Counted from the stretch's first letter, positions 1 to 10,850 are shown. The stretch is 64,000 nt of DNA from Clytia hemisphaerica (GCA_902728285.1 CACVBU010000732.1:932720-996719); one strand, 5' to 3'. Numbers and translations are program-made. The notes: a model not told the origin generated them from the sequence alone.

Positions 1-600
1 CTCGAATTGGCGGACACCATCGGGGAAACGGATTAGTGCATGCCCGCCTTTTTTTTATAAGGATTTGATTAGGAGTGTCCGTTAATTGGAGTTTTTACTG
101 TAGTCAAATTACGTTAAAAATTTTGCTTTGAATAATTATCACGGAAAATAAGTTATTTTTATATTTCCTTAGTGAGATTTCGTAAATTACTTGATATTTT
201 TTTCTCTTTTATTATAGCTGTCACTTTGCTATGCTCATCGTTCACAGTGTATAATATTCACTTCGACAATTTTTTTTCAAGAAGAAACGACGGATCCCCC
301 CACCAAGCTAGAATGAATAAGCTTTAACGCCTTCATGAATAAGATCTTTAGATATTGTCACTAGATCATCATCCTTTATCTTACTTATTGATTTTCTCCT
401 TGTTTTTTTAACTATAATTTTTCTTTTTTTTCGTTAATTTTCTCTTGTTTTTGGGATGATAGATTTTTTTATTTGTGATAAGGCGAGACCAATTTAATTT
501 GTTGTTCTACGGGCCCGACCGACCCTATTTTTGCTAAAATCAAAAAAATAATAATATCGAATTTCCATCACTATATATTTTACACACTAGTTGTTTGTAA
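1..600. other. AT-rich flank without a gene
   Basis: I see no coding exon here. A block at 482-514 (key words GGCGAGACC and TTGTTGTTCTACGG) recurs in inverted orientation at about 6114-6146, beyond the far end of the transposon at 601-5879. The transposon may therefore have inserted into an older palindromic repeat. Confidence 0.5.
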
Positions 601-1075
601 TAGTCAGGGGCTGAACCAGGTCAACCTATACATGGAGTATGAACAACATTTTATTGCTGGAATTGATAGTTGGGACCCTTAGGATCATTTTAAGCCAGAG
701 TGCCATTTTTCTACGGTTGAGCATTTTTCAAAATGGCGGATTTTTCAAAATGGCGGATTTTTGCAAAAATCCAAAAATGTGAAAATTTTAAGTTCTTCAA
801 ACATTGTCATATCATATACCGTTGGAAAGGAAATTTCAAGCTCAACAACTTTTTTGCTTACATCAAAAAGTAAAAATGTACTCAAAGTGAGAAAAATGTC
901 AAAAACGCTGACGTCATCATTTTCATTTTTCAATTTTTTCTTTGAATATAGGCATGTGACACACTGTGGGAAAGGAAATTTCAAGCTTAACAACTTTTTT
1001 GCTTACATCAAAAGCTGAAAATGTACTCAACGTGAGAAAATGCCAAAAACGATGACGTCACTATTTTCATTTTTT
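601..1075 (+). repeat. Left long terminal inverted repeat of the 5.3 kb transposon
   Basis: It pairs with 5398-5879 in inverted orientation. Inside it, a subrepeat recurs: a GGAAAGGAAATTTCAAGCT-type block at about 827 and again at about 970. Each arm carries two copies of the CRE-like octamer TGACGTCA (909-916 and 1053-1060 here). Confidence 0.8.
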
Positions 1076-1195
1076 CAATTTTTTTTCTCTGAACATAGGC
1101 AAAAAATAACGACCTTGAAATGAAATGAGCAAATTATTAGAAACATTTTAAGAAAGTTCAAAAACTTATGAACACTAAAATATTTTTCAAAATGA

Positions 1196-4100
1196 CTAGT
1201 CTTCGTTGTCTTCGTCCTCATCCTCAAATTCATCTTCATTTTCGTCTTCATCATCGCTTTCGTACTGGTTCTCGTTCCATTTGTTGTTGCATTCGTTCGT
1301 GTAACCCTCGTCTCCACATCCACAAAATTCGCTACAACCCATCTTTGCTTTGGCACACGAACATGCGTTAGTTTTACACTGGGAAGCTGAAAAGAGTGGA
1401 AGAGCCTAAATTTGTAATTGTAAAAGTGATATGTAATAGTTATCGGACAGTTGTGAGTACATATGAGAAATATTTTACGAGTTCCGAGAATTTTTCCGTA
1501 CAATATTTAGGCGAGGAAAATATACAGAAAATCCGGAACGAGTGAAATATTTCCATATTGTATGATACTTTACGCTCTTTTCGTCAATTTATAATTTGTA
1601 CGTGTAAAATACAAGATATATTGTACTCTTTTTTAACCTATCAGATCGCAGATATTTTTTGGATAGTTGATAAAAAAGACTATTGTGACTATGATTACTA
1701 TTGAAAAAGAAAAGTTACCTTTACAATTACACCTTGTGCTTTTGAGAACAGCATCGGGAGCATACTTTGTACCAGTTGGAAGCATTAATAGATTAAGGGC
1801 TTTTGCTTGCTCATCTCGTGTCCACCCAAACTGAAGGTAAAAATATGGAATTTATTGAACTATTCTTTGCTGTATCAATCCCTGATTGCAGAGGTAAGTG
1901 AATCAAACCTGTTAAAACTAACATGTTAAATATCAATTAGTTATTACCTTGCATGGATCACCAGCAGGTGGATCCGGTTCCATACACGAATAATGAATAG
2001 CAAGTTGCCAGTGCGCTCGTGATATGTTTGGTATTAAAGCTTCTTCTGTCGGGGGCAATCGATTCAATTTAGGATTGGTTGTACTTTTACAGCTGTCTGC
2101 TTTCTTCTTCCAAAGTTTCTTATTGAAAATCTGTGGAGAGTATGTCTCGCAATACTCGAAGTATAGTCATTAAGCAATTGCAAAATAATTATTTTGAGTT
2201 TTTTAAGGCAAGTGATTACCAAATTAAAATGGTTGTGTCATTTGCTAATTTAACATTTTTGGAAGTTGTGTTATAAAATAAATCACCATTATATTGAGGT
2301 CATCAGTTGAAGCTACCGTCTACAAGGTTTTTAGAAGTTCAGGTTACTATTACGTCTTATATTGTCAAGACTACCAAAACCTAGCATAAACGGTTACCTC
2401 TCTGCCTCCAACATTGTGGTAAGAACTGTCGATGGATCTGAAGGTGTTCGGTCTAACAAGGGCATAAACATAACTTTGGTTTTAGGCTTTAAACTTTCTC
2501 CTTTAGTTCTAATGCCTTGGGTATTATAGCCGTTGAAATCTGGTGAGCTATGCTTAAGCAAAATGGATTTGATAAACTGAAAGTCTTCGTGATTAGCTCT
2601 TTCACGGAGGATAACTTGTTTACAGAATACTATCAATGAAAGCGGTTGGTTTAAGCTGAAGTCTTTTGGCATTGGAGGGTTTTTCACTCCTTTGAAGTAG
2701 GATATTTTCGGTTGTGTCAATTTAACGTTAGAAATATCCTCTTGTTTCAATCTTGGAATATCAGGTCCGTCAGATTTAGCTTCAAGTTTCTTCTGAGTTT
2801 GCTCGGGTGAAACAAGGCATGTCCCAAATATATTTTGCGTGACGCCCACCGCTTCCCATTATTCATTAACTTTCATATATAGTTCAAAAGAATCGTATCA
2901 ACGAGAGGATTTCAAAAAATGCTGGGTCAAAAATTTACATCAAGCCAATCTCAAGATATCAGCTAAAAACTGATTTTGACGTTATAAAATACATCGAAAA
3001 AAAACGTCAAAAAGACAATTTAAATGACGTCATTATTGAAAAAAGGCGATAATTCCGATTAACTTACTACTATCAAAGAAAAGTTTGGACTGGAGATGTA
3101 AATTAACGATTCTAAAATGTTTCATGAAAAAAAATTTGAAAATTCATGATGACGTCAGCATTTTTTGACGTATTTTAATTTTTCCCGACAACAAATGACG
3201 TCATTCAAATTTTCTGAAAATTTTTGAACAAATATTTCAGAATTATTAATTTACAACTCCAGTCAAAATTTGGTGTTCATTGCATTAATAAAATTGAAGT
3301 TATCGCTGTTTTTCAATAATGACGTCATTTGAATTTTACTTATGACGTGTTTTTTCGATGTATTTTATAACGTCAAAATCAATTTTTGACCGATATCTTG
3401 AGATTGCCTTAGTGCAAATTTTTGACCCAGCACTTTTCGAAATCCGCTCGTTGATATGATTCTTTTGAGCTATATATGAACGTTAAGGAATAATTGGAAG
3501 CGGTGCGCGTCACGCAAAATATATTTGGCACATGCCTTGTTTCACCCGAGTGGGTTACGATAGTAGCCATACAGTTGGTTTGTTTGATGCCGTTCTGAGT
3601 ATTAATGCTAGCATTAAAGTTATCTGAGATGGCTTGGATAAGTCCATTGACTGCGCTAAATTGGGACACATTTTTGTTTTGAGCTGCTGCTGAAACTTTC
3701 AACCGTCGAGTTTCCTGATAGGTGGAGCATACACCGTAACAGTGAAAATGATCGATTACTTCTCTGCTTTTAGCAACCAAAGATTAACCTACTTGGAGCA
3801 TGGTAGGCTTTCCGACAATCGTGCTTGATACAATGCTTCCTATCATAGGCTGCAGGCAGTGAATATTTTAACTTATCTGAAATTTCTGAGAGTAGATCAA
3901 GAAGTGTCTTGCTACCGTTAAAAATCTGTTCGTTTATTAGGGTGTATCGGTCGAAAGTTCTTTTCAAAGATTTGGTTTCCTTTACAATTCTTTCCGCGAT
4001 CGATTTCATTTGAACGTGGTAGTCCTGCTCATCATCGTTTTCGAGTTTCAATATTGTTTCTGCTTTTGTCTTTAGCATAACTATCGTTGCAGTTCCTGGC

Positions 4101-5105
4101 GATGACAGCAAAAATACTTCGTCTTTCATCTTCTCTTTCAGTTTCAACATAAATCTACTTCTATTCGATTCGGTACCGCCATTATCAATATAAAGATTAT
4201 GAATCTCAATCGAATTCCAAACCTTTTCAGGGTCACTCTTTAGTGCGGTAATAACATTTTGGAGAGACTTATCTGAGCTTGACTCATTAGCAGACATTCG
4301 CCTCGCAGAATCAATGCTTCTTTCATTTGTGAACGATTTGTAGCAGTTTACATGATATCGTCCATTAGCAGCATGCAAGTCTGATGTAGCTCCTTCCAAA
4401 CGAACTCTTACTGCCTCACTTGTATCGTCTTTCCTCTTATCGCAAATCTGAAAAATTATGAAAGCAAAACTTGCTAAACATCTCTTCCTCTATATTCCCC
4501 CTCCTTATCTCACTCCACCCCCCTCCCCCTCACCTCGCAATCTCTCCATCCATCCTTATCCTCTCTCCTGTCATCTTTTCCTTGTCAATTTAACGTTCTT
4601 TCACTTATTGTCTGAAATTCGAAATTGTATTTCGTATTCGAAAAAAGAAATTAATCAGAAAAGCAGAAATGCACATGTTAGAAATATAACATACCTCTAG
4701 TAAGGTTTCCTTTACTGTCTTCATTCCAGCTCCTCTGTCTGCTGTTCTACAAAGCATACCTTTATTCTTTTTCCATCGTTTTGGGTTCTTTGGATCACGT
4801 TGGACTAAACATGTGCTCTCACAAAATAGGCAATGTTCATTAAAATCGAACGCAGTATCAGATCTCCGGGTCCGTTTTGCTGCAGGTTGATGGCTGTCTG
4901 AAGTTTTACGTTTATGTCTCTGAATATGGTCTGTAGATGTATACTCTAGAAGACATTCTTTGTGAACAAATTTCATTGCTTCTCCACTAAATAAATCGAG
5001 GTTATCTTTACGTTTTCGACTTGCCTTTTTGACTATTGATAGTCGATTTTGAGCTAATTCCAATAATAATGCTCTTTCTTCTTCTGAATTTCTCCTTCTT
5101 TTCCT
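1196..5105 (-). pseudogene. Decayed multi-exon transposon protein with a CXC-like cysteine-rich C-terminus
   Basis: Exons read on the minus strand: about 5105-4695, 4447-3777, 3776-3551, [nested element], 2801-2398, 2130-1948, 1830-1719 and 1386-1196 (stop 1196-1198). Most junctions show GT/AG. The N-terminal part has a lysine/arginine-rich stretch and paired cysteines (HCLFCESTC). The last two exons form a cysteine cluster (RCNC, ACSC, CSEFCGC) like tesmin/TSO1-type CXC repeats, followed by an acidic Asp/Glu tail. Breaks: a one-base frameshift near 3775, a 749 bp fold-back element splitting the frame at 2802-3550, and a phase mismatch between the donor at 2398 and the acceptor at 2130. The mismatch suggests that the central exons are deleted. 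From memory, this domain order occurs in hypothetical transposon proteins of cnidarians and other invertebrates. Its function is not established. Confidence 0.65.
2802..3550. mobile_element. Nested fold-back MITE inside the transposon gene
   Basis: The sequence is a near-complete palindrome of about 749 bp. The ends CTCGGGTGAAACAAGGCATG (2802) and its complement (ending 3550) match exactly, and the arms match for roughly 240 bp each. TG follows on both outer sides, a possible 2 bp duplication. Removing it brings together the VTH and QTQKKLEAK parts of the transposon reading frame, which shows that it inserted into an older coding exon. It has no coding capacity. TGACGTCA occurs four times within it (3025, 3150, 3196, 3320). 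Confidence 0.75.
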
Positions 5106-5397
5106 TCTGTTTCTTCCTCCATTTTGATCCTTCTACTATTCTATTTTCTTTCTTTTTCACTAAAGATAAAAAACGACAATTTGACATTTGAACTCCATGA
5201 AAAACCCTCAACTTCTTTTCAACGTGATAACAAACTCAAATTTAACATTATAAAGGAAAAAAAGACTAAACTACTGGAAAATCTTTACTTACTTTGAGTA
5301 CGTTTCTAGCTCTCACTACAAATAAAAGAGATTTCATTTCAGCTTCCTGTTTCATATGATACACGTCTCGTGTATATGGTTAGAGAAAAACTTAAAA

Positions 5398-5879
5398 CAA
5401 TGAAAATGATGACGTCATCATTTTTCATTTTGAGTCACATTGAGTACATTTTCATCGTTTCTCGTAAGCAGAAAAGTTGTTCGGTCTGAAATTTCCTTTC
5501 CAACGGTGTGTCACATGCCTATGTTCAACGAAAAAATTAAAAAATGAATATGATGACGTCATCGTTTTTGACATTTTTCTCACTTTGAGTACATTTTTAG
5601 TTTTTGATGTAAGCAAAAAAGTTGTCGAGCTTGAAATTTCCTTTCCAACGGTATATAATATGACAATGTTTGAAGAACTTAAAATTTTCACATTTTTGGA
5701 TTTTTGCAAAAATCCGCCATTTTGAAAAATCTGCCATTTTGAAAAATGCTCAACCTTAGAAAAATGGCACTCTGGCTTAAAATGATCCTAAGGGTTCCAA
5801 CTATCAATTCCAGCAATAAAATGTTGTTCATACTCCATGTATAGGTTGTGCCAAATATCCTAACTTCAGCCCCTGACTA
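5398..5879 (-). repeat. Right long terminal inverted repeat of the 5.3 kb transposon
   Basis: Inverted partner of 601-1075, diverged by scattered substitutions. It ends in CAGCCCCTGACTA and carries TGACGTCA at 5410-5417 and 5554-5561. Confidence 0.8.
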
Positions 5880-6290
5880 TAAGAATTAAACTTGAATAAA
5901 GCTGAAAATTAATTCAAGAAATTGAAAAATCATAAAAAGCATTCCATGCACTGAAATTTTATTATGACCTTCATCGAAGATAAAAAAGAAAGTGAATTTT
6001 TGATCCAGATACTTTTTGGAATATTTTCTCGGTACCTTACCAACCCTGATAAATGAAAAATTTATTCTTATTTTGCCGACCGACCAAACCATATTTTTCT
6101 AACGATCTGTCCGTAGAACAACAAATCAAATTGGTCTCGCCTAAGCGCGTCTTTGTTTTTCTCACAATATTTTTTGTTTTCTTGACGTTTTTTTTTACGC
6201 TTAGCAGTGTCATTATTTCCATCGCCACAATCATTTTTTCGCTTTCTCGTAGAATTTATTAATAAAAACGCCGAAAAGTCTTGTTGGAGT
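5880..6290. other. No gene seen; flank of the large transposon
   Basis: AT-rich sequence with poly-T runs. It holds the inverted partner (6114-6146) of the block at 482-514. No protein similarity recognised. Confidence 0.4.
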
Positions 6291-6563
6291 ATTTATTTTT
6301 TGTTTTTTTTTTGTTTTTTTTATTATGAAGATTTACAGTCCAGGCACACGAGGGCCTCTAAACCGATCTATCGTCTACAATTACAAAGATCTTGATTCGT
6401 AGCGCAATGGATGTTCCATCCATGCCTTGGTTAGTTCTTCTTTGAACGCTTTGATGCTAGTAGCGTTAACAGTCTCTTTTGGTAGCTGGTTCCATGCTGT
6501 AACACATTGATAGTAAAACGACTTGGTCTGGACACCTCTAAATCCATCGTCTGCAAAGTTTAG
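6291..6563 (-). pseudogene. 5'-truncated LINE 3' end (reverse transcriptase C-terminus plus poly-A)
   Basis: The minus-strand frame 6563-6381 encodes a segment with SFYYQCVTAWNQLP and ATSIKAFKEEL. This resembles the last residues of CR1/Jockey/L2-type reverse-transcriptase proteins (family pattern: FFSxRVVxxWNxLP...SVxxFKxxL). The stop is followed by about 60 bp of 3' UTR and an A-rich tail, seen as poly-T at 6291-6325 on the plus strand. The upstream frame stops at once, so the copy is severely 5'-truncated, as is typical of LINE insertion. Confidence 0.65.
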
Positions 6564-6831
6564 CTAAAAAATTCATGAGGAAAAAAATATTCGGCGATTG
6601 CTTCAACACCCCCTTCCCTAGCCCGGGGTCCACTTAAAGCTTCTTTATAGACTGGATGGCGCGATTAAGTGGCCCGGTAGTATATGGTAATATATTTTTG
6701 CCTAGGCGGACTGTAAAACAGTCCGCCAGATTTTAGTTGTTTTTGGAAGGTAAAAAGAGTATGAAGCAATGTTTTTATTTGAGAATAAGGGATTGCAAAT
6801 ATGTTATTGATCTTTGTTTCTCATTTTTGAT

Positions 6832-7184
6832 TACTTTAATGGGATAAACTTTCGCGGGGATTAAATTTCGCGGTTGGGCTTATCCGCGAAATTCAAAAAT
6901 TTCGCGGGGACTTAATTTCGCGGATGGCACTATTGGGTGGCAATATTTTCACGATTTTGTGACTTTTACTGTCAAATCATGCATTATGGTCGTTGAAATA
7001 CACATTATTAGCGCTTCTTTGATGCCGGTAAACATACAAATAGTATTTGTTTGACATATTTTGAGTTTTGTTTAGAAATATTTTGCTGATGAGGCCCTTC
7101 CAAATTTCCATTGGGACTTAATTTCGCGGATTTTCGCGAAATCCACTAAATTTAATCCCCGCGAAAGTTTATCTTATTAAAGTA
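6832..7184. mobile_element. Palindromic MITE with CGCGAA-rich ends
   Basis: The inverted ends read CTTTAATGGGATAAACTTTC at the left and the near-complement at the right (about 7143-7183), with TA at each outer edge as expected for a Tc1/mariner-like target. Several TTTCGCGG words lie inside. Related degenerate blocks occur at about 21050-21235 and 52190-52310. Confidence 0.65.
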
Positions 7185-7282
7185 TATCTTTGAACTCCAA
7201 GTAGTTTTATTGTTATTTGGATTTTTAACATTTTCTCTCAAAATGGCGACCTCGCCAAACGCTCCTAGTCTACTTCACTGGA

Positions 7283-7546
7283 AGCGACCGTAGCATGAAG
7301 GTAGAGCATCCAGCTACGGTGCGCAAGGTTGTGGGTTCAATCCCCAGCCGGGTCATACCAAAGATTCCCAAAATGGTACTTGGTGCCTCTCTGCTTGATG
7401 CTCAGCAACTAAAGAGACGGATCAAGGGTAAGTGGAGAAGTCCAGGGAAAGGAGTGGCGCCCTCCCCTACCTTCGGGTAGACAGCTATACGAAAAGGGAG
7501 CCTCCGGGTCGCCCTCGACTGCGGTCGCAAACTTACTTACTTACTT
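7283..7546 (+). mobile_element. tRNA-derived SINE with (ACTT)n tail and 11 bp target duplication
   Basis: The head carries a pol III A-box-like word (TAGCATGAAGG, about 7291) and a B box (GGTTCAATCCC, about 7334), spaced as in a tRNA gene. An unrelated body follows, then a tail of repeated ACTT. The flanking 11 bp ACTTCACTGGA occurs at 7272-7282 and again at 7547-7557, overlapping the tail. The short reading frame across it is not a gene. Confidence 0.8.
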
Positions 7547-7559
7547 ACTTCACTGGACT

Positions 7560-8230
7560 CAGCGTCATAAAAAATTATCAAAAAGCAAAGTTCAGTCAAA
7601 AGTAGACTCTAGTATACCCCTTCACCCACAAAAAAGGTTCGCTAGTCCAAGACCCTTTTCCAGGAAACACGGTGATAACGTCGTCAATGCCTTGTCGATT
7701 TTTCATTCTTTACTACACCTTGGGCACCATCGTATGGGGATTTAGAACGCCATGCTCTATTTTTTTCTTGAAAAGTATTTGAAAGTATACAGTTAGTTCA
7801 TTCTAATTTTCCTTTCCTAAGACCTATACAACATTATGACATCTTAAACCCCCGCGTCGGTCGTATTTTTCATTGAATCTTTGGAAAGAACTCAAAAATG
7901 GTTTAACTTTGCAATAGAAAACTATGGTCAAATCATTGTTTAAAAAAAAAGAAAAATAGAATTTACTTTTCATGAAACTGTTCTTGAAAAATCCATTTAA
8001 CACAGGAGTGGGTCTACAATTTTAAAAATATTATCCATGTAAAGATATTTAAAACTATAAATTAAGTCAAACAAAGTTAGTCGCTGGCTGATTTAATACG
8101 AGAAAAAATTATTTTCACTTTTTTCATTTTTTTCATTTTGTAAAATAACATTGATATTAGCGGCTCTTTTGATTGATCAAACGAAACTTATTGTCAGATT
8201 AAGGACGTGAAACAAAGCAGGTGCAATATT
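7560..8230. other. Non-coding interval upstream of the class A GPCR
   Basis: AT-rich sequence with no supported exon or clear repeat. The last ~100 bases before 8239 are the likely proximal promoter of the downstream receptor gene. Confidence 0.4.
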
Positions 8231-8238
8231 TAAGCTCC

Positions 8239-8246
8239 TATAAAAG
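8239..8246 (+). promoter_or_regulatory. TATA box of the class A GPCR gene
   Basis: TATAAAAG lies 75-82 bp upstream of the ATG at 8321 in otherwise AT-rich DNA, a plausible core promoter for an intronless receptor gene. Transcription start not verified. Confidence 0.5.
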
Positions 8247-8320
8247 CAAACCAAATATGATATAATTTTATCAGTCTTTTTTTATAACTGAAAATTGAAA
8301 CAACAGAACCTGCAAAAACA

Positions 8321-9316
8321 ATGTTGGGGATCAATACAAGTTCAATAGAATATAAAATGGTTGTGACGACTTTAAAAGCATCACAATTTATGATGGAGAA
8401 CATTTTGCCTGTTATTTTTGCTATTGGAAGCTTTTGGAATATTCTAATTATTATATATTTTGTGAAAATCAATGCTAAAAAAATAAAGAAAATGAGCTCT
8501 TATCATTTTCTTATCGTTAATTTGGCTATCGCTGACCTTATGACAAGCGGAGGAGTTGCACTTGTTGCTTATAACTTGAACAACTGGCGATTGGGGAAAT
8601 TTGCCTGCTCATTTCTTTTTGACATGTTCATCAAAGTTTGTCCAACCGTTTCTTGTTTTATTTTGGTGTTTATTTCATACATCAGGTACCGTGTCATCGC
8701 GTACCCCTTTGAAAGGAGAATCAATAAGAAGCAATGCAGCTTAGTATGTTTAGCTATATGGATTGTAGCTATTCTCTTGTATCTATATCTCTTCATCAAT
8801 CGTCGACTCGTAAAGGCTGGTAAAGATTTGCATTGTGTTGTTGAGAATAATATTATTAACAAAAAATTTATGATCAATCTTGCTATCGGTAGTTTATTAG
8901 ATAGCTTCTTACCTTCGTTCTTGATGTACCGTTTCTATCGCATGATTTCAAAGAAATTGGAAGCTGATGAAAATTCAAATACATTACAAATACATTATCA
9001 GAGCCGTCAAAGAAATCGAAGAGCCGTGAGAACTATCAAAGCTTTGATCATGCTGTACGCAATTGCCGTAATCCCTGGTCGAATCACAGATATATTGCTT
9101 ACTGTCCATTTGTATGTAGTTATAAACAAATTTCTGACCGCAGTCCCATTACTGGTGAGCTTTCATCACATTATGTATGTGATTAATTCGTTTTGTATAC
9201 ACCTTAATAACATTTTGAATTTTTTCATTTACGCAAGGATGATTCCTGGCTTCCAGACGTTTCTTCTAAGATTATTTACATGTGGGAGTTGCGGTAGTAG
9301 CAATTCAATACACTAG
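8321..9316 (+). CDS. Divergent rhodopsin-like (class A) G-protein-coupled receptor
   Basis: A single uninterrupted frame of 331 residues with seven hydrophobic segments. Helix 1 (about residues 28-48) has the Asn of the GN position in SFWNIL. Helix 2 carries LAIADLM with the conserved Asp. An Asn-Trp-Arg-Leu loop leads to the Cys at the top of helix 3. Helix 3 ends IRYRVIAYPF, so DRY is replaced by IRY. Helix 4 has the conserved Trp, and ECL2 a Cys (HCVVEN). Helix 5 contains FLPSFLMYRFY, helix 6 a Pro in AVIPGR, and helix 7 LNFFIY in place of NPxxY. The C-terminal tail is short and cysteine-containing. The layout suggests a plasma-membrane receptor, perhaps for a peptide or small ligand; the ligand cannot be named. 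Two later in-frame Met codons could also serve as starts. I chose the first because it follows a TATA box and an A-rich leader. Confidence 0.8.
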   Translation: MLGINTSSIEYKMVVTTLKASQFMMENILPVIFAIGSFWNILIIIYFVKINAKKIKKMSSYHFLIVNLAIADLMTSGGVALVAYNLNNWRLGKFACSFLFDMFIKVCPTVSCFILVFISYIRYRVIAYPFERRINKKQCSLVCLAIWIVAILLYLYLFINRRLVKAGKDLHCVVENNIINKKFMINLAIGSLLDSFLPSFLMYRFYRMISKKLEADENSNTLQIHYQSRQRNRRAVRTIKALIMLYAIAVIPGRITDILLTVHLYVVINKFLTAVPLLVSFHHIMYVINSFCIHLNNILNFFIYARMIPGFQTFLLRLFTCGSCGSSNSIH

Positions 9317-9745
9317 TTTGCAAATTATATTATGAAATTTAATTCAATATCAGGCATTACAATGCCGGACAAAAGGTTGTTGACAAATGAAATTTCAGTG
9401 AAAAATGATGAGAAATAGAGCAAAATGACTCTTCAATGTGTCTGAAAGGGGATGGAAGTTAAGAAAAACACTTTTGAAGTCGTTGCATTGCCTTTGAATT
9501 GCTTTTGAGGGAACCACAAGCAAAACATCAGCGTTTTGATACTGGTGTAAGCCAGTTAATCAAGCCCTTGTGGTTTGCCCTTGCGGTTAGACTGCAGTGG
9601 GTGAACTTGTCTTTGATCGATATTGAAGTATTTTACAAATATTGCAGAAGTCTACAAACCTTTTGTCCAGCATTGTATACAGACAACTCTCTCTATTTCG
9701 AACCTCTATTTATTATTCAAATCTTTCTGTTAATTCGTTTTTGGG
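9317..9745. other. 3' flank of the GPCR; no gene seen
   Basis: No protein similarity recognised. An open frame of about 120 codons from 9499 runs into the low-complexity repeat that follows and has no recognisable domain. Confidence 0.4.
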
Positions 9746-9749
9746 CATT

Positions 9750-9990
9750 TTCATGGCGGTATTGCGGAAATTTGAAATTGTTTCGGTATCGGAAATCCAT
9801 GAATTTTAGCTTCGAAATTTCGGTATTGCAAAGTTTTTGTCCCTTTTTTTCGGAATTTTGGGAAATTTGATGAAAAATTAGTCAAGAGGAAAAATACCCA
9901 AAAAATTGGTATCGGAATTGCAAGTATTTTTTTACGGAATTTCGGAAATTTTGGCAAAATTATTCGGTATTTCGGAAATCGCGAACCCCG
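9750..9990. repeat. Degenerate tandem repeat of ATTTCGGAAATT-type words
   Basis: Short units based on TTTCGGAAATT and GGTATTGC recur irregularly on both strands. The open frames crossing it on both strands are products of this repetition. Confidence 0.5.
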
Positions 9991-9999
9991 TACGCCCCC

Positions 10000-10850
10000 G
10001 CCCCCCTTCATCCGTTTTCCGAAGAAATCGGGTGTTTTAGAGTTAATTCTGAATTCCTGAAGGTCGAGTAAGAGAGAGTTAACTGTACACGCTCAACTGT
10101 GCACGCTATTTATAAATGTAATCAACTATAATTTTATATGAAAGCATTTTTATTTTTCTCTAACGAAATTGTCATGATTATAACAACCAGGGGGTACTAG
10201 GGTTGTGAGCTGACGGGTATGTGCCACCCGATTTTCCACTCTCAGACCCTAACCGGGACTAAAAAGGAGGAATCACAGCTGACACACAACGTTGTTTCAA
10301 CGTTCATCTAACTAACGTTATATGGACGTTGTGAATATTAGAAAAACGTTGAAACGACGTTGTGTGCCAGCTGGGATGAACGAAAATTTTGTGAATTTTA
10401 CAACCCGTACAGGGACTGCCATGCTCTAAAAAGTCACCCTTAACGGCGGCACATACATGTACCCTTCACTTGCCTTGGTACTTCCAGTCTAGACAAACCA
10501 GACAAGATTTCTTATTCCTGAGACAAGTATTAAACCTTTTCCCTTCAAATGACTGAAAAGTCAATAAAGATTTCACAAAGACTCTGTTGTAATCCTTTCT
10601 CTATAGTTTAGGGGGATTTCAATACTACTTTTAATGGAAGAAAAGTTTTTTGGATATCAGATTCGAATTTTTTTTAGAAAGCCACAACTTAAATAAATCT
10701 GACACTAAACTTTGTCTGAGATTACTAAAATCGGAAACATAAAAATAAATTTTTATTAAAAAATTAGAAATATGAATAAAAATCAATCGATTTATACACC
10801 CCTACCTCACGCATCCCCGGTGGAACTTTTTTCCTCAGTGGTTATGTAAA
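10000..10850. other. Non-coding interval with one small inverted repeat
   Basis: No exon recognised. A short palindromic element (10276-10373) has ends CAGCTGACACACAACGTTG and a near-complement, with AACGTT words between them. The rest is AT-rich. Confidence 0.45.
10276..10373. mobile_element. Small fold-back repeat (~98 bp)
   Basis: Inverted ends of about 29 bp, CAGCTG-ACACACAACGTTG... against CAACGTT..TGTGTGCCAGCTG. Probably a minimal MITE. Confidence 0.45.

Larger units (their letters stand above)
601..5879 (-). mobile_element. 5.3 kb DNA transposon with long terminal inverted repeats
   Basis: The termini are inverted copies beginning TAGTCAGGGGCTGAA at 601 and ending with its complement at 5879. 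Similarity extends inward for about 480 bp (601-1075 against 5398-5879). The flanking bases are TAA on both sides, giving a candidate 3 bp target duplication; TA is an alternative if the element starts at GTCAGGGG. The interior carries a multi-exon gene on the minus strand, now broken. The superfamily is not clear: TAA would suit PIF/Harbinger-like elements, but I see no clear transposase catalytic motif. The copy is defective because its gene has a frameshift, a nested insertion and an apparent internal deletion. Confidence 0.8.

Noticed and set aside
1075-1503. 142-codon minus-strand frame with Thr/Lys/Met repeats
   Set aside because: Wrong frame of the acidic-tail exon (1386-1196); the phase-consistent frame encodes the CXC-like cysteines.
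4458-4700. 80-codon Pro/Ser-rich plus-strand frame
   Set aside because: It lies in a C/T-rich intron of the minus-strand transposon gene; the pyrimidine richness explains the composition.
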